In this document: piece after piece, positions 43,126 through 52,954 of the stretch
How positions within the stretch are numbered: the first letter of the stretch is position 1
How the letters are laid out: the number at the start of each line of letters is the position of its first letter
From: Thermothelomyces thermophilus ATCC 42464
Taxonomy: Eukaryota; Ascomycota; Sordariomycetes; Sordariales; Chaetomiaceae
Reading direction: 5' to 3'
Assembly (NCBI RefSeq): GCF_000226095.1
Contig: NC_016473.1
Location: 1,550,001 to 1,614,000 of the forward strand
Length of the DNA: 64,000 nt
The notes under the pieces: generated by a model
What the model was told of the DNA's origin: nothing
The model's database searches: none
Seen by the model: only the letters and a program-made list of their open reading frames with translations
Translations under genes and position numbers: made by a program

Positions 43126-46100
43126 CTACTCCGAATCCTCGTCGAAATTAGAGTCCTCATCCATTCCATCCTCGTCGTTCTCATCGTCATCCTCGTCCTC
43201 ATCCTCCTCTTCCTCCTCCCCCTCTCCATCTTCGTCCCCTTTCAACCCATAATCGTCATAGAAATGCGAGAGGGTCTGCACCTGCGTCTTATACCCAGCA
43301 GTGCCGAGAGCTTTGGCAATAGTCTAAGCAGTCTGTTAGCCAATATCCTTCATTGCCCCCTTCCGTTTTCAACCTCTCATGAGATCCGAAACAGAAAAGA
43401 TTGGAGAAAAATTAGGAGGAAAAAGAAAAGGAAAAGCAAAGACTTGCCTCCTCCATGACCGGCGCGCACGTCACCACGACATTGCTCTTGCCGGGCTCAA
43501 AGACAGGCAAGAGGACGTCCCTCATGACCGCGCGGATCTCGTCCTCGGTGACCTCGCGCACGCGGGCCAGGATGTCGCGGTACCAGTCGTGCTCCAGGCC
43601 CCTGACGACGCCGACGACGTAGTTCTGCTGGGCGGCGGCTTCCATGGTGGCCTGCTCGTCGGCGACGCCAAAGACGACGCCGCTGACGGCGGCCTCGACT
43701 AGGTGCCGGTCGAGCGGGACCTCGGCCGAGGCCAGCCGTGCGACGGTGGCGCGGCTGGCCGCGATCGCCTTGCTCGCGTCGGGCGACCGGTACACCTTGA
43801 ACTGGACGTAGCCGCCGTCGATCTCGCGGGAGAAGGAGACGCCGTAGGCGAGCCCGTTGCCGCGGACCGCGTTCCAAAGCGGCCCCTCGACCGCCTCGAG
43901 ATAGCCCAAGGCGACGAGGTAGGCGGGCAGGCGCGGGTCTGAGTAGCTCTTCAGGCCCGTGGCGGTGCTGACGCTGTAGGAGCTCTTGAGGGTCGTCATG
44001 GGGATGACAACGGCGCCGAAGGAGCCCGGGGATCGGCCCTCGGCGCTGAGCATGGAGTAGGGCTTGGTAAGGGGGAGGATGTCCTTGGCGCCGCCGAAGC
44101 CGGGGTTGTCTCGGGTGAGGGAGTCCCATGCCGCGACGGGGTTGTCCAGCTTGGCGACGTTCGAGGTCACGAGGACGCGCATGTTGTCGAAGGTGAAGAG
44201 GCTCTTGCGGAGTTCGTCGAACCAGGACAGCACCGTGTCGGGCTCTCTCTCGAGGAGCTTCTTCAGGCGGCGCAGATACACGGCCTTCACCAGGGTCCGC
44301 TTTGCGGCAAGGTAGGACTCGGGCTTGAGATGGATGGCCATGTCCACTTCTTGGGCCATGGTCCGTCCGTCCCGCTTCGCTTCCGGGACGTCTGCGAGCG
44401 CCTTGACGACCGCCGCCTTCACCCTGACCGGGTCGAGGATGAGGTCGAACATCAGGGTCCGCAGCCAGCCGATGATGGTCGCATATTTCTCCCGGTCCAT
44501 CTGGAACTGGATCGCCACGCCCTCGTAGTCGCCCAGCCGGGAAGACGAGGTGATGTGGTAGCTGATGGTATCCCTCTCGAGCCGCTTCACCACTTCCTCG
44601 AATTCCAGGCGCTGCCCGTGCCTCGTCACCGGGGAGTTGAAGAAGATGTCGGCGAACAGAGGCATGAGTGGTTTGTACTTGATGGGCGTCTGCGACATGC
44701 CGAGGTGGACGGTGAGATGCACAAAGTTTGTCGGGACGTCCTCGAACTGCACGAACAGGGGCAGGCCGGCCTGGGGTGCTGCATCGATGACCCTCTGCGC
44801 AGCGTTGTCCGAAACACCCAGGCTCCGGGCCTTGCCCGACCTCGCGGTTGCGGACTCGATGAAGTGGATGGAAGAGGTACCGGGCACAGGCCACTGGTCC
44901 AGCACATCGGGCGGGATCGGCCTGTCGTTGTTCTTCTTTGCCTTCTCGAGCCTCTCGGCCAGCTTCAGGAGACCCTCCTTGCCAAGGTCCTCCCTCCTCT
45001 TGGCCAGCCGCGCCTCGTCGTTCGCCTTGAGCGTGTTGGCAAGCTCCATGGACGGCTTCCCCAGGATGGAGATGTGGTGGGCGTCCGAGATCCATTTCTT
45101 CAGGAAGGACCTCCACTGCTCTTCGGTCCAGCCATCGAGGACGTCGTACTCTCTCAGGGTCTCCAGGTCCTTCAGCGTGGCACCGCTGCGCTCCCCAAAG
45201 AGGTAGTCGGTGATGATGTTGGTAGCATAGAAGCCCTCGGAGCTCTCGGCCTGGAGCTTCACCAGCCGTTTTTCCCGCTGCAGGCACTCCTTGATGTAGC
45301 CCATGTCGAGAGGTTTGGACGCGACCTCCCTGAGGAGGGAGATGAGGCGCTGCTCGACAAAGGCAAGCTTCTCGGTGGCAACGCTGGTGGGCTGGAACCA
45401 GATGACCGAGTTCGGCCTGCTATCCCACCCGTAGGATATCGAGCTGGCGAGTTGCTCCTTCTCGACCATGACGTTCTCAATCACCGACACGGACGATCCG
45501 CAGAGGTACGTCAGGATAATGTTCATGGCCGTCCCTTGAACCTGGTCGATACAGCTCGGTCCGAAGAATGCCACGAGGATCTCGCCAGTCGACTCGTCCT
45601 CTTCGGGGAACTCAACCGTCTCGACAATGGTCTCCTCCAGGGGCGGGGGCTGGGCGGAGTCCACAAAGGGACGCTTGAAGTGGGGGTCGGGAGGCGGGAT
45701 GTCGTCCTTGATGCTCTCCTCGAAATCGTCCAAGATCCTCAAGAGGTCGGCGTGGTCGGCCTCGCCGATGATGATGATGGCTAGGTTCTGAGGCTGATAC
45801 ATGGCCTTGTGGAATTCGCGGATCCGTTGCGGGGTCAAGACCCTGAGTGCTTCCATCATGCCGCCCGTCTCGTACCGGAAGCCGACATTCTCGGGATAGA
45901 GCAGCCGGCGGGCTCGCAGCTCCATGAGCTCGTTGCTGCGGTATTGAACAGCCTGCATCTCGGAGTAGACGACGCCGGCGTCGTTGCCCTCGCCGTCGAT
46001 GTGGTGGACTTCGGTCACGCAGGCGTCATCGGTAATGTTGGGGACGATGACGTGCTCGAGATAGACGGGCAAGATCTGAGCGAAGCCCTCCCAGCCAGCC

Positions 46101-46426
46101 GTCTCGAGGGTGTACGCGGTGTGGTCGACAGCCGTCCAGGCGTTGGTATTGGAATAGGCACGGCCGGCCAGCTTGTCGAGCAGGCCCTTGTAATGGTAGC
46201 TCTTTGAGCCCATGAAGATGAGATGCTCGAGGGTGTGGGGGGCTCCCGAGTCATCAAAGATCTCGGTGGCCAGGGTGAAGTAGCCGTTGATCTTGGGCCC
46301 CTTGCGGTCGGCCACGATGACCTGCATGCCGCTCCGCTCCGACTCATACTGGGTGATGGTTGTGGGAGCATAGTCGGTGCGGAAGCTCTGGACCTTGCGA
46401 AACCGGGGTCTTCGTTGAGCCGTCAT
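43126..46426 (-). CDS. SDD3: M16 zinc metalloprotease, yeast YOL098C/SDD3-like
   Basis: Large inverzincin-type peptidase of unknown substrate, related to yeast YOL098C. Two exons, 43448-46426 and 43126-43323, give 1058 residues. The zinc motif HTLEH is at residues 64-68, with a downstream acidic site in GVVYSEMQAVQ. Other family features are AYSNTNAWTAVDHTAYTLETAGWEGF, LPVYLEHVIVPNITD and GEILVAFFGPS. The intron has a GC donor: exon 1 ends EE, followed by GCAAGT, the strong extended GC-donor consensus. The acceptor is CTTAG with CTAAC upstream. Exon 2 encodes TIAKALGTAGYKTQVQTLSH, completing the fold, then an acidic Glu/Asp tail ending EDSE. A GT donor giving the same join was not found. It is distinct from CYM1; no mitochondrial signal is apparent. 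Confidence 0.93.
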
Positions 46427-46508
46427 GTTCCAGCCTATGACTCTCTGCAGCAGACCTTGAAGATAACTGACAAGTCACGTTAGCAGTTGAGCTTAAAAGC
46501 AAGGTTCT

Positions 46509-46736
46509 TCAGTACCGGCGATTTAGCTCATGGTTTGCTTTCTTTCTTTCTTTTCTTTTTTTTCCCTCCCAGGGGCCAAGATCTACGTGGTGATGGGCAA
46601 ACATGCGCATAGAGGCGTACCCAAAGTCCAGCGTCGCCGGCTCCGTGGCGTGTTGTGCTGCGACGGCGCTACCGATCGCACTGGCGAGCGCCAACAGCAC
46701 CAGCACACGCCATGTGAAAAAGACCCAGGGATGCAT
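46509..46736 (-). CDS. Doubtful small open frame with a signal-peptide-like start
   Basis: 75 codons. The N-terminus MHPWVFFTWRVLVLLALASA is strongly hydrophobic and is followed by IGSAVAAQHA, resembling a signal peptide with an Ala-rich cleavage site. The remainder ends in a Lys/Arg-rich tail (GKKRKERKK) that derives from a pyrimidine tract on the other strand. I recognise no family. It may be a small secreted protein or only noise in the promoter of the M16 gene. An in-frame ATG exists upstream at 46805. Confidence 0.15.
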   Translation of the reverse strand: MHPWVFFTWRVLVLLALASAIGSAVAAQHATEPATLDFGYASMRMFAHHHVDLGPWEGKKRKERKKANHELNRRY

Positions 46737-48062
46737 CCTCCCTCGTGGTAAGTGAGAAAAGGGCGTGCGCGTTCCTAGGAGAAGAGGGGATGGAAAGGGC
46801 GACACGGGAAGAGAGGAAAATGGAAATCGCCAGACCCATGCCGAGGAACGTTGGCAGCGATGGGCGTCGTGAAGAGCACCCCAGTCCTTGTTTGGCCGAC
46901 CAATGTGATGCCGGCTGGCTTGGTGAGGAGGGTTTTTGATAGGGAGACTTTACTGGGCCTCAAAACCAGTAAAAGGTTGGTGCTGACATACATACCGTAA
47001 CCTGGTTCGCAGATTGCCTCGCCGAAAGATAGATGCCTGGGCGACAGAGTTGGGGCCCAATAATGGTGCGACTGCGTGTTCGCAGGTAGGTGAGCGGTCT
47101 AACAAGCGGGGGGTTATGAGGACTGAGGAGTCCTTTAGCTGGCTCCCAGGAGCGAAAGCAAGACGGCAGTTATCTCGAGGACAGTGTCCCCAAACCCGGG
47201 TGCTGAGGGCGATGGTTAGATTTGTCCCACTTAAGTTATTTTCGATTGTGGTCCCTCAGAGCCGGAAGGAAGGAGGATTTTCCGTGAGACGTTTCTGAGA
47301 CTTCAGACAACAGAATGAGGGCAAATATCGGTCGAAAAATTGGTCGCTGAGAGCCTCGAATTGTCCTCAAGCCGCCAGAGCACGGCAGGTTGGAACTAAT
47401 ACCACGAACCGGGGCCTTCCTTTTCTGTGTCCCACCACGATGGTGAACCCTGCCAGTGCCAGAAATGGCGGGGCAACTCATGTCGGTGGGAGTAGCCCGC
47501 TTACCGCTCCCGACTCGGGAAACTCCCGCACCTGGTACCGCGACCGAGTCCACATACCTCTCCTTCGCACTTCGCTCGCATGAAAGTTCAGCAATTGCAA
47601 TACCGCAGAGGCAAAGAGGTTCTGGAGCAATCCATGCAAGAGCTGATATACAGACACTCTGAAAATGGGCAATGCGAGGGTTAGTCGGTGTCAAAGTACG
47701 TATGTAGTGTAAGTAGCGTATGTGGTAGGTACAGTACATACATACGTACAGGACATGAAAAATTGCGGGGGTGACTTATCAATTGTTATCGCTTGCTTAC
47801 CTAAGTCTTCAAGTTCATTGCTGAGTTCCCTCGGATTAAACCGCCTTTAGCTACCTTAGGCACCTTTCCAAGCTGCGTGAGCTGTATTCCATACAAAATA
47901 ATACTTGATAAAGAAAGCAAAAGGTCGAAAGTTGCATTGCAGTCAATCACAAGGTTTCCATCCCAGATTGTGTTGAGGAGAGATTAGCTAGTTCATTCGC
48001 TTGGTTCTCACTCACAAAAGGGAAAAGAAAAAAAATTGATAAAAGAAAAAGATAAAGTAGCA
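46737..48062. other. Intergenic: M16 upstream region and rhodopsin-domain gene 3' flank
   Basis: GTACATACATAC words cluster at about 47699-47755. The last kilobase (47770-48060) is AT-richer. No gene supported. Confidence 0.5.
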
Positions 48063-49730
48063 TTACACAGCCAACCCAATACTTTTTTTATCCTTTTCAT
48101 CGCCCTGGCGAACGTGGACCTCTTCCACAGCTTGGACATCAAGCCCCGGCCACGAACTCCCGGTCGACCTTTTCTTGTCGGTATCGTTCGACAGGAGATC
48201 GGTTCCTCGCGCCGTCGACGAGGTCGTCCTGAGCTGCACGAATTCCGGCTGTGAGGGCTTCGAGCTGTCGTCGCGTTGGATGAGGACGCGCAGCATCGGG
48301 ATGGAGGCGGCCATGATGGCGGTGGCTGGCTCGGCGGTGCCAAAGATCTGCAGATCTACGGTGGTCGCTATTCAGAGGGAAGGGAGGGGAAGAGAAGGGA
48401 AAGCCTTGGTCAGTTGCCGCTCGACTGGGTGAGAACGGAGAAAAGAGAACAGAAGGAAGCGAAAGGGAGAGGGAGAGGGAGAGGGAAAGGGAGAGGGAGA
48501 GGGAGAGGGAAAGGGAGAGGGAGAGGGAGAGGGAAGAGAGATCGTGTCGCTAGGGAACAGAAGAGAAGCGGGGTAGGTAGGGAGCTAAGTACTCACTGTT
48601 GGCGTTTCCGATGACATACATGGTCTGGATCTTCAGGAAGGCCATGACGCCGTCGCTGTGCAGCAGAGTCAGTCGCTTCCGTACGACAGACGCCGTAAAA
48701 GGCAGCTAGCCAGCCGGATGGCTGTCGTCCCTGACTCACATGATACCGGCACTCATGGCCACCAGCGCACCCAGCCTCTCCCGTCTGTTGATCGTATTGG
48801 ACCAGATGATCTTCCACGGAAGGAGAGCGAGGACGATATCCATCACGCCCGAGAAAACTACAACACAGAAACGGTGTCAACAGTGTGCCATCCCTCTCGT
48901 GTCAAGTCGTCTCTTCGTCGTGCCCGGGGACAGCCCTTGCCGCGTGTCAAAGGGAGGGGGAAGGGAAGGGAAGGGGGAGAAGGAGTCCCGAGATCGCACG
49001 TACCGGCAACGGCAGTATTGTAGTTCCGGACAATGTCGGGCGTGAAGCAGGAGCCCTCCAGGTAAGAACGCCAGGTCTTCTGGACCGGCCAGCACTGGAT
49101 CCAGTGGATGACCCCGTTGGAGCCGAGCACCAGGTTGACGCTGATGATGATGAACCAGATGGTGCGGCGCATCCCGCCCTCCGAGATGCGCAGCAGCGTG
49201 ATGGCGAAGGACGTCTTAGTCCAGCAGGTGGCCAGGATGTTGCCGAACCCGCCGGCCATCGAGAACATGCCCATGCTGGCGATGGCCTCTTCGCTCAAGT
49301 CTTCGTAATGCCTGCCTAGCCCATGGTGAACGGCGACCGTCAGGAGCGAGATGGCGTAGATGAGGGCGATCTGGAGGACTTGGGGTCAGAACAAGGGAGA
49401 AGTGTATGGGGTAGGGTAGGTAAAAAGGGCCCGGGAGTCCAGAGGTGTGTGATGGACGGGAATCCCCTCCCCGTTCAGTCCCTGTGGAGAGAGAGAGAGG
49501 GAGGGAGGGAAACATACCCAGCCGGCAATGAGGAAGTTGTCGTCCCACCACAACCGACGGCGCCGCGAGAGCTTGCAGTATACGCGCAGGCCCAAGAAGA
49601 GAGTCGAGAGTCCTGCCATAGCCCAAATGACGCGGAGCAGGTACGGCCCGACGTTGTCAGGTCCCGGCAGTGTCTCGGTGGTGGCCCGCCCAAAATGTCG
49701 GGTCGTCGGGGTCATGTATGGATGCGGCAT
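48063..49730 (-). CDS. Rhodopsin-domain seven-helix membrane protein (PTH11/SAT4-like)
   Basis: Integral membrane protein of the large fungal-specific rhodopsin-domain (SAT4/PTH11-type) family; members include the appressorium sensor Pth11 and metabolite-cluster proteins. Five exons: 49518-49730, 49004-49370, 48740-48857, 48597-48655 and 48063-48367, giving 353 residues. Seven hydrophobic segments are visible: YLLRVIWAMAGLSTLFLGLRV; NFLIAGWIALIYAISLLTVAV; AGGFGNILATCWTKTSFAITL; IWFIIISVNLVLGSNGVIHW; VFSGVMDIVLALLPW; LGALVAMSAGI; and AEPATAIMAASIPMLRVLI. Family signatures are the WWDD turn, LLPWKIIW and the final GTAEPATAIMAASIP. The cytosolic tail is Ser/Thr/Asp-rich. No CFEM domain precedes it. 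Start is the first ATG of MPHPYMTP. Intron 4 carries a GGGAGA minisatellite. Confidence 0.9.
48463..48539. repeat. GGGAGA/GGGAAA minisatellite inside an intron
   Basis: About thirteen 6-bp units, mostly GGGAGA with periodic GGGAAA, lie within intron 4 of the rhodopsin-domain gene (48368-48596), and inflate it to about 229 nt, roughly three times the local intron norm. Confidence 0.85.
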
Positions 49731-51642
49731 GGTTGGTTGCAGATATGGATCGCATCGGCGGAGCAGGAGCAATGTGGGAAGAAAGCTAGACGAGCTACAC
49801 CCGGGGAAGCCGCGGCAGGACACCCGGGATGGATAGACGGTCGCGGACGGTGTGCGTGAGAAGGCTTCTCTTCGGTTGCGTTTGGGGGTTGAGGGGTGAG
49901 AGGTGAGGAAGAGAGAGAGAGAGAGAATGCCGACAGCCGCGGGACTTGAACATGTCGGTTTACGATGGGGCCGGAGAGCAGGGCGTTTCCCTAAATCATG
50001 GGGAAGAACGCTCTAACGAACTCTCGAGCGACCATCTCAGTCGGGGTGTCGAGAAACGGGGGACCAGTCTTACGCAGAGAGAAAGAGAGAGAGCGAGCAC
50101 CGAGGGTACGTCTACACTACTATGTGTCTGTGTGTGGGTGTGAGAGTGGGCGTGTGGGTGTGAACGAGACTCCGCGAAACCGCCCGCAAGAGCGGCAGAT
50201 AGTGTTCTTGTTGGGGTTTGCAACGCTTGGTCGGGCCCATTGGCCGCCGTTGGCCCAGAGGGTGGTATCACCCCGCCCTCCAGGTTTTTCTTCACGGGCC
50301 CGGGAGCGAACATTAGTGCCACTGTGCCGTCCGAACCCTGCCTTGACACGACGCTAGGTTCGAAGTTTTGTTAATCGAGATGCTTCCCCAGCCGACGATC
50401 GGCCACGCCAATCTCGTGCGCACGGGCGCCATGTCAACGGTCCGCCTTGGTCCGCGCCTTTTTCAGCTCCAAGCCACCCTATAGTATAATAGCTGCAGAT
50501 AATCTGAAAATCTTGCTCGCTCCCAAAGAATTTTTTTTTTTTTTTTTTTTGCAGGCTTTACCGAGTCCGTCCTGGACTTTCTGGGGCGCCCCTCAGCAGG
50601 ATGATACTTCTGCTTACTACTACTCGGTACTGCTGCTGCTGCTGCTGCTGCTACTACTACTACTATAACTACTACTACTACATAGTAGGACTGTTACAGT
50701 GGACTTAGGTCCGAGGATGGCGGAGGCCGACGCTTCAAGCTGGGGCAGGTCTTGTTCGGATATCACAGGGGATTTACTGAATTCTGCTCACTCACGAGGC
50801 TCGCTTTGGCGTCCTCGCTCTGGCGTAGTCGTATAATAATATATGCCCACGACGACTCCGCACCTAAAGCAGTCCCCGCCATTGGAACTGTTGCGCAGTA
50901 CTCCGTATACCTTTTTTTAACATGGCACGTGAGACAAGACGAACCCTCGGTCTTGATCAACACAACGCGCGCATCCATTCAAAAGTTCCTGCCGCTTGGT
51001 TGGTTGCCTGTCTTAGTAAAGTCGGGTGCTTGAATTAGTCAAGCTCGGCCACGGCCCGCCACGAACTTCGGCCCCTGGGTCCGAGCTTCCGCTAGTGTAG
51101 TGTGCCGTCTACCAAGCAACTGTAAGCGAACTTGAAGCGAGCCAACTTGACCCAAAAATGGTGCCACTGCAGTCTTCTTGTTCACCTTTGTTCAACGAGT
51201 AGTCCGTACACCGAGGGAGACGTGCCCAAAGTTGACCATGTTGACCATGGCGCAGAAGTTGACTTGGGTGCACCATTTTCGCCACGAAAAACCATGCGCG
51301 CGACAATGTTTCGTCAAGCCAGGCCATGATGGGCAGCACCAGACTGGCCACCGCAGCGAAAGCCGGCGTTTGACCTTCTTTTTGGTGTGCTCACCCGCCT
51401 GATGTGAGCCCATCTCTCCGGTCTTTGCAACAAACCCCCATCACACACATCGTTGGAATCAAGTGTCAAGGCAACGCGAGGTCGATTCTGATCTGGATGG
51501 CTAGCTTGTTTCAAGAAACAAGCCTAAGACGCTATTTGGGAGAGCAAGTCCCTCCCATCAACTCGTATCCCTCCCCAGAATCCGTCATCAGATCCCTCGA
51601 CGTCCACCCTGAGCCGTCAGAGCAAGAGAAGCGACGAGCCGC
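49731..51642. other. Intergenic: rhodopsin-domain gene promoter and RPL36 3' flank
   Basis: GA tracts at about 49909-49926 and 50077-50096 sit in the promoter-leader of the rhodopsin-domain gene. A poly-T run is at about 50530-50550, a (CTG)n(CTA)n microsatellite at 50630-50681, and TACTCCGTA at 50899-50907. No gene supported. Confidence 0.5.
50630..50681. repeat. (CTG)n(CTA)n microsatellite
   Basis: A compound triplet repeat of CTG and CTA units, with two short interruptions, in the promoter-distal intergenic region. Confidence 0.85.
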
Positions 51643-52369
51643 TTAGTGGGCAGCACGACGAGACTCGGCGATGACACGGGTCATGTCCTCGACCTTGGCC
51701 TTGGCGCGACCGAAGGTGCCGAGCTGTTCAAGGGTCAGCGGGTGTCTTCGCACAGCGGAACGTGCAGAGAGTTCCTACCTTCTTCTTGGCGAGCTTGCGA
51801 GCGCGCTTGTCCTTGCTGTTGCGGAGCAGTTCAATGATGCGGCGCTCATAGGGAGCAAGACTGCCGACGTTCCATTAGCTCCAAACCCTGCGCCCCCCCA
51901 AAGGAGCTCAATCGAAACGGCAGTATCAGTGACGTACCCAGCGACCTCCTTGACGAGCTCACGGACGAACGCGGTCCGCTTGCTGAGGTGGCCCTTGGTA
52001 CGGCTCACGCGCGGCTTGGTGACGCGCGGGGTGGTCTTCTATAGTCGGGGAAAGAGCGAACATAAGTCAGCCTAAAGTCCATCATCCGCGGATCTGCTTC
52101 GATGTATCCCCGAGGGGATGAAGCACGTGCGGAGATCCTCCACGAGGTGAGACAAGAAGGCTTTATCTTACGTGGCCCTTGTTGAGACCCTGCGAGTTGT
52201 CCGTTAGCATCGTCGTAATTTCTTAGATACACAGCGAGCGGCGCAACGAGCGAGCGACGGCTACGGGTGGGCAATTGCGCGCAGTTTGCGCTCGCTAAAA
52301 ATTTCAGATAGTCGGAAGACTTACGGCTGCCAGCCCGGTGCGGGGAGTCTCGTTCTTGGTAGCGGCCAT
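51643..52369 (-). CDS. RPL36: 60S ribosomal protein L36 (eL36)
   Basis: Structural protein of the large ribosomal subunit. Five exons: 52325-52369, 52172-52189, 51938-52038, 51779-51860 and 51643-51723, giving 108 residues. Exon 2 is an 18-nt microexon encoding GLNKGH exactly, flanked by CGCAG and GTAAGA. The joined protein reads [20 protein letters not shown], with [12 protein letters not shown] next, then KFVREL-like [40 protein letters not shown], and [20 protein letters not shown] at the end, matching eL36 throughout. Basic overall. Divergent from ZW10 with 585 bp between start codons; the promoter is likely shared or insulated. Confidence 0.97.
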
Positions 52370-52954
52370 TGTGACGGTGTGTTGCCGTGCTGATTGTCGT
52401 CGTGACGTTGAGCGGAGGAGAGAGCGTAAAAAAGTCGAGATTGAGTTTTGTGCGTGCAGGGCAAAAGTTCGGAAGAGTGGATCTCCGGCACCAGCTGGCC
52501 GGCAACTGTGAATGACTAAGCTAGGCGCCTGTTGCGAGCGGTCCCGGCTCGGCGGGGCGTGAGGCGCCCAGCAACTCCGACCAACTCGGCACAGCAGGGG
52601 TTCGCTTGCCGTGGGGCCAAGATCGGGAGCTTTGACGTCGGCTTCCAATTAGAGACAGCTTTGGTGCCTTTCGATAACCTCTCCGGCCCGAGATCATTGG
52701 AAGGTCCTGCAACTCGGACCTCTGCAACGGGTTGAAGTACCCGGCGACAACAACCTTTCAGAGACGCGCGTACTTGCACTGCGGCTGACCGGGCAGTCTC
52801 TGTTTGGACGTCTCCGTGTAATAATAACAGCGCCGCGCGAGAGCGACAGCGACTGGAACGGAGGAAGCTTAAGTGGCCTGAAACCCGGGAAGCTGTCCTT
52901 CAACTTCCGACCAAGAACCCATCTCGAGCGTGCCGCCGACCGTCTGTGCCAGCC
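52370..52954. promoter_or_regulatory. Divergent promoter between RPL36 and ZW10
   Basis: 585 bp separate the two start codons, the shortest divergent spacing in the window. It is GC-rich, without repeats; I assign no specific factor sites. Confidence 0.55.

Noticed and set aside
44330-45784. 484-codon plus-strand frame opposite the M16 protease
   Set aside because: Antisense shadow; the opposite strand carries the HTLEH zinc motif and full family similarity.
52039-52171. Possible box C/D snoRNA in RPL36 intron 2
   Set aside because: A GATGATG-like box and CTGA are present but only about 15 nt apart and not flanked by a terminal stem.
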